From contig CBFFRP010000069.1 of the NCBI GenBank assembly GCA_965644295.1, forward strand, positions 248,001 to 312,000: a stretch of 64,000 bases of DNA, read 5' to 3'. The notes below the pieces were generated by a model. That model did no database searches. It was not told the origin of the DNA and saw nothing but the letters and a program-made list of their open reading frames with translations. The position numbers and the translations under genes were made by a program. This DNA comes from Paraphysomonas bandaiensis (Eukaryota > Chrysophyceae). Of the stretch, positions 13,371 through 24,500 are shown in pieces; the first letter of the stretch is position 1, and each line of letters begins with the position of its first letter.

Positions 13371-16300
13371 CTATAAAACGGATTTCGTCAAGCGCCGAGG
13401 CCGACTAGAACTTTCACTAACGACAACATCAGATGCAGTTTGAGTTGTCTTGAGTCCCATTAAGCTTTCAACATTAATATCTTTAGCTCGTCTCACACTT
13501 TCACTATGTGCAGCCACATTGACGAGAGTACGACGATAATGTTCGCCGGCTCCGACAGTAGATGTTTCCTCGCTGTACTTTTCAGCCACAATAGTCTTCG
13601 GTTTTCCTAAGTGCAAAGGGGGAGCAGAAGCTGTGATGTCTTTTAATACGTCGAAAGTTTCCACTTCATCTTTCTTCTTCAATGAAATCGGGATTTTCTG
13701 TAGATCTGCACGAGTAACGATTGACTGTTTCCGTTGCTTACCAAATCCATATTGAGCAGCCATATGCCTTCGTCGCGCCATAAGTTTAGTCTGTTCAATC
13801 GTTTCTTCGTCTTGCTTCTCCACCAAGACAGACACACTTGTGCAGCCTGGTGCCCTGTCGATTCCATCCGGATACTTGTTGGATACCTGTCAAAAATATA
13901 TCACGATTCACGACGAGCGATGATACGTGCCAATAATCAAATCACCTGATGCTTCCATTCTTTCCAGAACTTTGGAGGCGGCAACGCCTCCATAGCCTCT
14001 TTCATTCCAAAGACTTTGTCATAGATTAAGGCGTTTCGTTTATGCTATAACAGCTTTAACTAACCAACAAGTAAAAGAAATGTACATTGCAACCTGTTTA
14101 TATTGTGGCTGCTGGTGCGCCTCTTTTATTGCCTTTATGGTATTCTTACGATCTCGACCAATCTATGCACATAATGTGAACTACAACACAAAAATATTAC
14201 ACGTTATCTTACATGGACGATAGAATACGGATTCGTTCCAGGTGGGTCGGCTGGGGTAAGCACTTTTAAATACATAAGGTGATTTCCACTGTCTCTGTGC
14301 CTTTGTGTTGCACTCCGTATGGGATGAGATCCCACATAACTACCGATATGAGGAATTCCAATTGTCTTACCCAATTCACTGCTTGGTTTAATGGGTGTAG
14401 ACACCACCACGGGTTTCGGGGATGCCTCCTCCTTTGCAGGTGGAGAAGCTGGGAGCGGCTTCATCGCGGTTGGAGTAAGTCCATCAAAAAAGGAAGTTCG
14501 AAAGCTCTTGACTTTCGGGGAGATATCTTCGTGTATATCATCTTCCACAATACGAGCTAAGGTGTCCACAACTAATGCTGGCCGCGCTCGCATTGTAGAC
14601 TGCTTACGAGCTGGCATCCAGTCTTCATCAAACAAGTCATCTTCGCTGTCACACGAGTCACCCATTGAAAGAGCGTAAGAATCGGTACTGTAGGCATGCA
14701 TATCTTTTGAGGCGCTGCGTGATAGAGATAAATGTGATCCTGATGGAGTCTTTGGAGATACAGCTGGACGAAAAGGATTCGCAGCTAGGGGGGATCCCTC
14801 TCTAACTCCTCTAGAAGGAAGCCGCTTCCCATATGCGCCTAGGTCAGACTGCAAGTCCTCTACCATCTTTAGTGCAATGGAGTTACGGCGAACTCTTCTG
14901 GTAGATTCCCGAATCGATTTCTCATAAGCCTCCTGATTACGGGCGTAAAAGTCTCTGTCGTCATCTTCCCCGCCCCGCACACCAAACGCCTCGAATGCTC
15001 CCTCTTCCTCTATATGGGAGCCTATACGTGTTATCATGCGGCTTCTTACAAACTCCTCGACTTCCTTCTCGTTTGCCTTGTTCAGTTTCAGACTGATAGC
15101 TTGAAGCGTCTCGTTGTCAAAGAGCACGTTAAGCATACATTCCATACCGTTCTCTTCTATTTCATTCGCATCCATGTTGAGTGCATGTAAGATTTTGTTA
15201 CATCTTAGCGCTGGGGCAATGGTAATTACTCCTTTATCTGTTATCTTATTTTTCGAAATATCCAGATACTCCAGATTCGACATATCAGAATATAAGAGTT
15301 CTCTCAGAGCCGGGCAACACTGATCAGTGAGCCGGTTATCTTTAATGTTAAGTGTGCGAAGACTACTGAGTGCGACAGCACCAAACAAAACAGCTGCACC
15401 TTTATCCCCAATGCGTTGCTGACCAAGGACAAGGCTGTGAAGACCATCTCCCGCTGGGTTACATGAGAGTACTTCAGCAAGCATTTGGGCACCGTGATCA
15501 GTTACCCGAGGGTGGGTATCGTGTTCTACACCGATTGAATATTAGTCTAATACATTAGCAGAAACACTCCTACCTGTGGTTTCCCATTTCAGCTCAGGCC
15601 ATTTATTACTTACATTAAGCTCCTTGATCCTGGAATTCTTTTTTAGCAGGTCACACAAATGATATATACCCATGTCGGATATGAAATTGCCACCAAGCCA
15701 TATCGTATGCAGTTCTGGGTGGCGTTTGACAGCTCGTGATAGCATTTTAACTCCCTCATCGGTGATAACATTGTTATGTAGCATGAGGTGTTGAAGGACT
15801 GTATTACGTGCAAGATTATCACACACAATCTTCAGGAGACTATCGTCGATATGCTCACTACTCAAGCGAAGACGCACAAGGCCACCATCGTTGCGTTTCA
15901 GACGCTTGCCTATGTCTATTATGCGGTAACGCCGTTCAGATGTGTGTGTCGGCCACACGCTTTTCAATTGCCGAGCCTGACAGAGAAAATTGTCAGACAT
16001 CTATTTAGAGGACTTGTCATACACTTACCTTTGATACATAAGGTACCTGTTGTAACATGTAGCTGTTGATCTGTTCGTCGAATGGATCTCTGTTCATTCT
16101 CAATCAAACTACTGAGACATTAAAAACACACACAGTACTTACACAAAGTCATCAGCATTTTCAACCTTTTTCTTGTATCTGGCTAAGGCATGTAGAGGAC
16201 TGCTAGTAAGAACTTCATCAACATATGAATTTAATATATCATCTGTTCCAGTTCCTCCATCACTGACTGATGATTTACTTTTACGTAATGAAGAATTCAT

Positions 16301-16597
16301 TCTACGTAATACAACATGACCACCTGCACCACTTTGTCCAATTAAATTTGCTTTCGATGAATTTTGTCGTTGTAATTTTCTTTTATTATTCTTTCCAATT
16401 GATTCATTACTACCAGTAGATTGTATATCAAATTCACTAGATGAATTTAATAATAATTTACGTCTTGATGTTAGGGGGGAACTTGATTGAGTTGATGTGA
16501 TAGAATTCATTGTATTATTGAATGATTTCTGTTGTTTAGATAATGATGATGATGGTGATGGTGTTGATGGTATTGAAGTATTATCAGATCGTTTCAT
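13371..16597 (-). CDS. Leucine-rich-repeat protein (ribonuclease-inhibitor type), ~982 aa
   Basis: Seven exons join in phase: 16597-16143, 16098-16029, 16000-15574, 15525-14213, 14162-14094, 14044-13946 and 13886-13371 (TAG). Residues 1-150 are Ser/Asn-rich and low complexity. Next comes RDPFDEQINSYMLQQVPYV, then RI/NLRC-type leucine-rich repeats from about residue 190 to 430 (LQHLMLHNNVITDEGVKML, LHTIWLGGNFISDMGI, LEYLDISKNKITDKGV, LHALNMDANEIEENGM). The second half is disordered and Ser/Pro-rich, ending in a basic tail (KFWKEWKHQ). LRR proteins of this kind are protein-interaction platforms, often ciliary or regulatory; no specific function is assignable. A second possible start is the ATG at 16097 if the low-complexity first exon is not used. 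The 16597 start is preferred because its intron joins in phase and the exon shares the AT-rich 5' composition of its neighbours. Confidence 0.8.
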
Positions 16598-17305
16598 TAT
16601 ATATATATGTGTATATATTTAATTCATATGTATGTATGTATGTGTATGTGTATACTCATATGGATAGTAGCATATGGATATGTATGTATGTATACATACT
16701 TATGAATCACTTCTTGTGATATACTTCAGATTATAGAAGTCAATAGCAGATAGACACACTCGAAGTTAGTAGAATGGTATGTATATCTATCTATATATAT
16801 GTATGTATGTATGCGTGTATGGAGTGTTGACTATGTCTCTTAAAGAAGACGGTAATTTATATATAGAAAAAAACGTTTCAATCATATACTTCAATTTTCC
16901 TGATTTTTATATACTATACTGTATATAATGTGCTGTTTTAAGTACAATTTATGGAATTTTTATGAGTGGAAACTAGAAAGAGTGCATATATCGGTATATA
17001 TATCGTATAAAGTGTGGGATATTATGATATTGTATGTTGTTATAAAGCCATTATGGTATGCCCATTCGCAGTAAGCTCAAGTCAAATTTCATGAGTTTTT
17101 GAAAAGAAAAAAAGAAAACACCCAAATTCTATTCTATAAACCCCTCATATTTTACAAAAAACTATGTTTTAATATCATTTTTCTAGTCATCAATATAATA
17201 CCATCCATATGATATATATAGACCTCATCAACCTACTTTAACAACACAACATATCACACTAATTAATCATTCCCATTGCATTAAATATCATATATTGATT
17301 ATAAA
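16598..17305. promoter_or_regulatory. Divergent intergenic region (LRR gene / dynamitin)
   Basis: The shared upstream region of the minus-strand LRR gene and plus-strand dynamitin. It contains TATG/TATA microsatellite tracts at 16600-16810 and a very AT-rich remainder. No discrete regulatory site can be assigned. Confidence 0.5.
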
Positions 17306-19237
17306 ATGAGTCATATTTCTCATGGTAGTGAAGAGATATATGAAACTTTTGTTGAAGATAAATCTCCAGAAGATTATTCGGTATGTATGTATATATATAT
17401 ATGTCTATGTATGTATGTATGTGTGTGTGTTGTATATATATAGGTATGTTGCATGTGTTTGCTATATGTATGTATATGTGTGTATATGTATGTGTATATA
17501 TATATATGTATGTGGATGTTATATGTATGTATATATATATATGTATAGATGTAAGTGTGTGTGTATGTATGTATATATGATATATTTATTTAATAATCTT
17601 CTCATATGATACGTTAACGAATACATACATTACAGACTGTGAAAGTTGAAACAAAGGAATCAGTTAATATTGAGTCTACTCATATTGTTCCAAGTACAGC
17701 ATTTGAATACTTTCATGGCAAGATATATGAACATAATCAAGATCATGGTATGATTTTTCTTTGATTTTATCTTGTAGTGTGGTGTATTTTATGAATATAA
17801 TGTAGGTATGAGGCATATATATTCTCTCGCTGATTCGGTGGAACGGAGAGTGGAATCTCCTCTACAGCGATTAGCTAGGTTACGTGCGGAAGCAGAGGAC
17901 CTACGAAGCGACTTAGCTGCCATGGAAAAAGAGCAAGAAGCAAGTAAAGCAGCCCCCGAGGTATCACTTTGGAGTACTCTCCAGTCAGAGACTAAAGGGT
18001 TATTGAGTGGGCTTGAGGGATTAGCAACCAAAGCGGAACAATTACAGCAGCGCCAGATGAACAGCAAATCTGCTGCTGGCGAAGCTATTGAAGCTGCAGT
18101 CGAGAAGCTGTCTCTATCTGAGAAGTCACAGACTGGCAACGGAGTGGATTCTGACGGTGTGGTGAGTAAAGGTAGTGTGACGGACCTGGTAGCATTGGAG
18201 CGGAGGGTCGACGCCCTGGAGACGCTGTTGGGATCTGCCTCAAATGCACTGGACATGGAAGGTCGGGTTGTATATTATGCATTTAACTTGCGTAGTTGCT
18301 GGAACTGACATGTATCCTATTACATGTATTATTTGAGACTTATTCTGGTTGGATGTTTTTGCAGGCGTCTTAGGAGTGTCTGCTTCTGGTCGAACATATC
18401 CCCTTGTCGACAGTCTTGCCAAGTGAGCCCTTCTATATATCATCAGATATTTGGTTTGCTTGACGTATTATGGACACTGTTTTGCAGTTTGGAGCGACGT
18501 GTGAATATGTTGGATGAGGCGGCTATGGAGGGAATCAAAAACAAGGCTGTAGCTCTAAGATCTGAGCTAGAAGAAGTCCAGAAGGATCGAATTAGACAAG
18601 GTATGTGAACGAGAGTTTTGATTATTACCTTTGTGTGCATGCTTTGTTGTGTAGCTATCCATATATATGATTTTGCCATAGTTCTGAATATTAAATCCTA
18701 AATTAGGGGGTAGTGCTCAGCGAGTCATTGACTCCGCTCGCAAGGTCGAAGCTATATATGACCGCGTTAACCAAGTAAAATCCGTGTCGGAGGACCTACC
18801 GGCGCTGGTACTCAGGTAAACATTAGCTTACCTGTATTTTCACGACTAGATGAAACTTTTGTATTAACAATAGGCTAAAAACATTGGAGTCGATTCATCA
18901 TGAGGTACCTATTTTGAAAACCTCATTTCTGCACTCGTAATCGTATTGATCAGGCTGCCTCGTTCACTTCCCGCCTGAGTGATCTAGAAAACTCTACAGT
19001 AAACTTAGAGGCGGAGATGGATGCTAACGCCAGTGTTCTGAAGGCTCTGAAGGAGGTTCGTGTGATAATGAATCCTTGCTAGCCTTATTACTGTGTACAG
19101 AGTCTAGCGGAAAACATGGAGACAATGAAGGGAAATATTGAGCAGGTAGAAATCATGTGATGGTAGATTGTCGACGATCGAGTGTTAACGTTTTTTGACA
19201 GATTGATAGTAGAATCAACCGATTGACAGAGTCTTAA
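17306..19237 (+). CDS. DCTN2: Dynactin subunit 2 (dynamitin/p50), 378 aa
   Basis: Shoulder subunit of the dynactin complex, the dynein cofactor for microtubule transport. Ten exons join in phase: 17306-17380, 17636-17747, 17806-18261, 18365-18422, 18488-18600, 18707-18815, 18874-18904, 18954-19055, 19101-19145 and 19202-19237 (TAA). Length is close to animal p50 (about 400 aa). Matching features are the acidic N-terminal EIYETFVED segment, then successive coiled coils (PLQRLARLRAEAEDLRSDL; LVALERRVDALETLLG). The C-terminal half (VEAIYDRVNQVKSVSEDLPALVLRL in two pieces, then LESIHHEQAASF) parallels the family's YETI...LPELVQRL...LHEQA pattern. It ends INRLTES. The first intron is a TATG/TGTG-rich microsatellite. 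Confidence 0.88.
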
Positions 19238-19742
19238 AATTATAGGATACGTGGAGATGTTAGTGAACTTTGTCGCGTTGTTCTTAGTTTTGGCAATGAC
19301 TATACTCCAGTGACTACACGAACAGTAATAACGCGGGTTATATTGGAACGTGATTCGGATTTCCCATCCTTCTGTGCCACTATTATTGAAATATTTTTTG
19401 CAGAAAGTATACCTGTAGTATGTAGCAGCCGTAGAGTTTCTTTGAAGACTTATGTTAATATACTATGGGAAATATTATTCAACCTAGTCGCACTATTTTT
19501 GGTGGAATAACTTAGTCAAAGTTATTGATGACTCAACCTAGCCAATTTGGTACTCAACCTAGCCGTTCTTATATCCATTCATTACACACTGTGACTGTCT
19601 AAGTTACCATCTCACATCACACAAAATATTAGTGGCTTTCAGGGCATCATAAAAAGGAAAAATATTTCTTAAAACACATGTATATACACACAACATACAT
19701 AAACTTCTACAACACATTCGAATAACAACTTACAAAAATCAA
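19238..19742. other. Intergenic region between convergent genes
   Basis: Space between the 3' ends of dynamitin (+) and the UPF0739-like gene (-). An open frame at 19310-19510 on the plus strand has no recognisable motif and is not called. Confidence 0.5.
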
Positions 19743-20633
19743 TTACTCTAGTCTAAATGACGGCAACACGATCTCATCATAGATTAAGTTCACATCATGC
19801 GCAATATATGAGGCTGGTACACATTGACGGCGAATATAGTCCAATTTTTTGTTAACGCGATATTTGAACCACGCCATTTCGTTCTCATCAGCCAAGAATA
19901 TCTTCGGTGCTGTAAATTGAGACAAGGTTACCATGTAAAACTCATCATGGTTGTAACTGTCAGCGACACCAAACCTATTTTTACGACATACGGCAGTGAA
20001 TGTCGTTCGGAGCAGAGGTTCCATGAACAAACAGTGTGGTCGGTCCAATGATAAATTCGATGGTTTGCATGCATGATAAATACACACATAATCCAGCACC
20101 CAACCCAAAAAGAAGTCATAGCCAACAACATCAGCATCAATATTCACCCTAACTATACGTATGTCCGACTCTTGTGGAGTAAACTCAAGCGACGAGGCCG
20201 TCCCAGTGGATAACACGCACATTTCATATATACCCTCACAGCTCTGTATCAATGAACTTTGAATATTATGTAACATTTCTTTCGTACATATAAATGGAGC
20301 TATGCCTGCAACATTAAGGGGAAGTATATCTTCAGTCCACATTCCCTTCTTGAGGTTCTCATACTTTTCAATGAAGCGCAGAGGGTTTATAACCACCTGC
20401 TGATCATCAGACAATACAACTAATAGAACTTTTCTTTGTACACCAAATGAATAATGCATTAAACAAATCAGTTGACGTAATGATTTAATATTTAATCGAG
20501 TTGGAAAACAATCCACATGATAGGCTGTTTTGATACCATCCATTACTAAATCAACTGACTCTATAAACTCTCGTATAGAGTCATCAGATGCCAAATGAAG
20601 TGATTGAGCATGTTGATATGCTATTTCTGTCAT
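19743..20633 (-). CDS. UPF0739 (C1orf74)-like protein, 296 aa
   Basis: An intronless gene from ATG 20633 to TAA 19743. The central LDYVCIYHACKP...CLFMEPLLRTTFTAV segment and the C-terminus (APKIFLADENE, then YDEIVLPSFRLE) resemble, from memory, the pattern of the UPF0739/C1orf74 family (YP-Y...CL...PL..F.V, then a final ...SSEIVTLPAV). The length is also similar (about 270-300 aa). The family has no known biochemical role, and no signal peptide or membrane segment is visible. It is the only multi-hundred-residue host gene here besides the EF-hand membrane protein and the last gene that shows no intron. The assignment rests on recalled similarity and should be tested with a profile search. Confidence 0.65.
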   Translation of the reverse strand: MTEIAYQHAQSLHLASDDSIREFIESVDLVMDGIKTAYHVDCFPTRLNIKSLRQLICLMHYSFGVQRKVLLVVLSDDQQVVINPLRFIEKYENLKKGMWTEDILPLNVAGIAPFICTKEMLHNIQSSLIQSCEGIYEMCVLSTGTASSLEFTPQESDIRIVRVNIDADVVGYDFFLGWVLDYVCIYHACKPSNLSLDRPHCLFMEPLLRTTFTAVCRKNRFGVADSYNHDEFYMVTLSQFTAPKIFLADENEMAWFKYRVNKKLDYIRRQCVPASYIAHDVNLIYDEIVLPSFRLE

Positions 20634-21542
20634 GTTTGACTTAATTTAAGGTTAATTCATATTGTTATGGTGTGGTTAATAGAAGGTTCTATCATCATAT
20701 CCAGAGTAGGTCTGCATATATACTATACATGCATACATCTAACCGCCGTACTGCTGTATTGTATACAAGTACATATATATCTATATCTTCGTAGCAGTAG
20801 ATGTACAGCAGTACTCTTATATTGTCCAAGTACACTGCTGTATGTATTACTGTTTTTAGAATGGTAATATAAAATTTGTCGTATTTTAAAAAAAAGCCGA
20901 GAATATTGCTGAATTGAACCCCTAAATTTCCTGATTTATATCTTATGGCAAGAAATGTACAAATATACAACGAAAATACCAGATAATTATATTTTTGTTC
21001 ACCTTAAAATAATAATATTCCACTTTCTAGACTATAAACTACAGATTTATTTAACGTTTATTCTCTCTACATAAACGTACTTATATACACCACTAAATAT
21101 ACTGTATGTACAGCAGTACAAAGTGTACATAGAGGGGTACACTGTGTCTATATACATATATCTATACATATAGATGTATATAACTGTTCAGTCTCACTAT
21201 ATACATACATATACATACATACATATACATATATAGGTAGAATTATATATGAAAATATACGTAAGAAGCATATCTCAACATCCAACTCATTCATTACCAC
21301 AATACTTGATTAGATTACCACAATTATCATCATTCTACCCAATGAATGTACAATCTATACATACAAGTCAATAGATAACCCTGAATATGTAATCCTTATC
21401 ATATAATTCAACTGATAGATATATGTATACATGTATGTATGTATATGTATGTATATGTATGTATAGTTCATAAACAAACCAAACTATGAACTAAAAATAT
21501 GAAATAATTCAATACATATATATACATATTAATATTAATAAC
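20634..21542. promoter_or_regulatory. Divergent promoter region with GTACAGCAGTAC motifs
   Basis: The shared upstream region of the UPF0739-like gene (-) and the LRR-WW gene (+). It holds GTACAGCAGTAC at 20803-20814 and 21108-21119, and the reverse-complement type GTACTGCTGTA at 20748, plus a variant GTACACTGCTGTAT near 20830. The same motif occurs in the divergent region 59065-59812. TATACATACA microsatellites occupy 21140-21240 and 21420-21465. Confidence 0.55.
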
Positions 21543-24500
21543 ATGAAATCATCTGTAATGACGAAGAAGACCACCACCACCACCTCCTCTTCCTCTTCAT
21601 CACTCCAGTTTAATGGAAAGAATGAAACAAATATTGGATTAGATTTTAATAATCTTGCTAAAGAAGTGGGATATATAAGAGCTCGACAAATGTTTAAACA
21701 ACAAGCTGTTAGAGTACATCAACAAAAGATTAATGGATCAGATAAGAAAACTTTAGCAGCATTACGACCGGAACGATTAAAGGCCACGATTGAACTGTCA
21801 ATGACATATGGTTCACCATCTATTGAAAATGAGATTGTATGTATATTAAAAAATATATATATAAGTACTCATGTATTATTACTATAGGATAAAATGATGG
21901 AATGTGCTCAACGCCCTGGTGCTGTGATTGATAAGGCTGGAAAGACGGCGGAAGAAATTAAGCAAATTAATCGTGAATTCGATGGAGATCTTAGTGTGCG
22001 CCGTTCGCTCATGAACGAGGAACTAATAATATCACAAATGGATATGGACCATTTTCCAGTCGGTATGGGTGATACAATATGTCTCCAGGTATGGTGTGTA
22101 TGCCTAGTATGTCATTTTAACTTTTATTCACAGTTGTCCCATATGAAAAGACTTGAGTGTGCAAGGAATAAATTCACTGGCCTTTTGACCGAAAAGCTTC
22201 CTCAGGTATTGATTCTACCTTCTTTAATACTTTATAGCCGTGATTTAACGCATGTAATGTAGATTTCGGCGTACAATATCCGGTATATAGAGGTAATGTT
22301 TTCTGCTACGGTTGATGTTCACAGTGTGATATTTTGATTTAGTCGTTGAACCTCGGTGATAACCAGCTAGTACGTCTTTGTCCTGATGTTGGCATGATGA
22401 CAAACTTGCGAGTCATTAACTTGGCTAACAACAACCTTCGGAACCTTCCAAGTGCCCTTTGTCAACTCCAAAAGCTGGAGGTGAGTATCGTCAATTCGGC
22501 ATGTGCACTCTAATTTGTCTCCTTACTTGCAGAGATTAAACCTTGCAAATAACAACCTGGCTTTACTATCTGATGACTTTGGCGACTTAAAGGTTTTGGA
22601 GGAACTTAATCTGGCTGGCAATCAAATATTTCAACTTCCTGTCTGTTTTACAAAGCTTAAAACGCTGAAACGGCTAGATGTCAGTCAGAATTGCTTGGTG
22701 CATTTGGCCATGCTCCCGCGACACATGACGGTAAGAGAACAGCGATATATCTACGTGTTTTGTATATATGCACGTAACTTGCGTAATGAAGTTACGTATA
22801 TTCTTGTCTCAGCATTCTTGTATTGCAGACTGAGGAAATGTGGCACAAAACACAAGATGAATTCACGGCAAAGATTATTTATGTTAACATACTTACTAAG
22901 GAGCGGTGTAGTAATTATAAAAAGTGCGTATGTATTATTTCGACTGTGTTTTATTTTCTAGTAATATGGGAATGGTGTTTGTTCAACTTTCTAGGTATAG
23001 TGGCGAAGGGATTGCAAGACTAAAAGCACTTCATATGTATCAGCCGATAGGAAGTTTGGACTATAAGAAACGTCGTATATGGCTCTCCATCTGCCAGGTG
23101 CGTTGCTTTAGCTGCAATAGCATACGCATACTAACCGGTATCTATTGTTCAGACATATGAATGGGAACCAGTCCTTGATGAGGAATCGGGCTCTCTCTAC
23201 TATAGGAACAATGTCTCCGGGGACACCCAGTGGGAAATGCCGGAGTGTCTGGATCTCTTGGTATACAGAAGAATTAATTCAGTTTTTTCTTTAATATTTT
23301 GCTGCATGTACACAGGGAAATATGGAAGCCCTGGAGTATCTTAACGTGTCGGATAATACACTGAAAAGCTGTGCTCAAAGTTTGTCAAATATCGTTACCC
23401 TCCGAGAGTTTCACTGTGACAATAATCGCTTACATGCCCTTCCTGAGGATATTGGACGGTTGACCTCACTGGAAGTGCTAAGCATGAAATCAAATGAACT
23501 CGATGGCATACCAGCTTCAATTGTTGATTGTCAAGCTCTTAAGCGGCTCGTGCTCAAGGACAATCACATCCGCAGACTCCCACCTGAGTTAGGTACCTTG
23601 AAGTGTCTCGAAAAGCTGGTAGTCTCTGCGAATTGCATGAAAACTCTACCATTTTCTCTTGGGTTCTGTAAGTCGCTAGTGGAAATATTGGTGAGTGCAA
23701 ATTTACCCTTTTGGAAAACGCTATATAATATGATTCGGTGCAGTGTGTCGATAACCCCTTGGAAGACCCTCCGTATATTGAAACTATAAAGGGAATGGAT
23801 ACATTAATGTGGTATCTACGTCAAAGGTTTGCTCATACGGTTATGTTGAAGTATTTTCTCTGATCGCGATGGTATGTGATATGTAGGTATCATATTGAAA
23901 AACACGGTATGCCCCCACCGATGAGGTACCAGACCCTGGGACTCAATGAGGAGGTAGTCGAGTTATATCCAGAGTTCAAACAGCGCGTTCGTTCTGCAAT
24001 TGAATGGTGTCAAAACTCCCATGAAATGAATCTACAGCTTATGGGTCTTCGTGATATCCCTCGTGAAATTTTAAAGATTGGAGGGATTAAGGAATTGCGT
24101 CTAGATCAAAACCACAACCTCAAATTGCCTAATGGCTTCCCATCAGAATTGAAGACCGTGACGCTTCTATCTATGAGAAATTGTGCCTTGGTGGATATTC
24201 CATTAAATATCAGTGTCCTAATGAAGCTTAAAACGATTGACTTTCAAGAAAACAGCCTCACTTCAATTCCTCACACGATATCACGTCTTAAACGGCTGAC
24301 TAAGTTGGATGTATCGAAAAATCGCCTTTATGAACTGATGAAGGGTCTCGGAGCACTAGAACATCTATCATTTCTTGATGTTGATAGCAACTGTATATCG
24401 CAACTACCATCTGACTTGACTTCATGTAAATCTTTGAGCACGCTAAACTGTGCAAGAAATAGAATAATGTGTCTTCCATCGGAATACTGCACATGTTTTC

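Noticed and set aside
16139-16597. First LRR-gene exon as a separate small gene
   Set aside because: A donor at 16142 and acceptor at 16099 join it in phase to the next exon, so one gene is the simpler reading.
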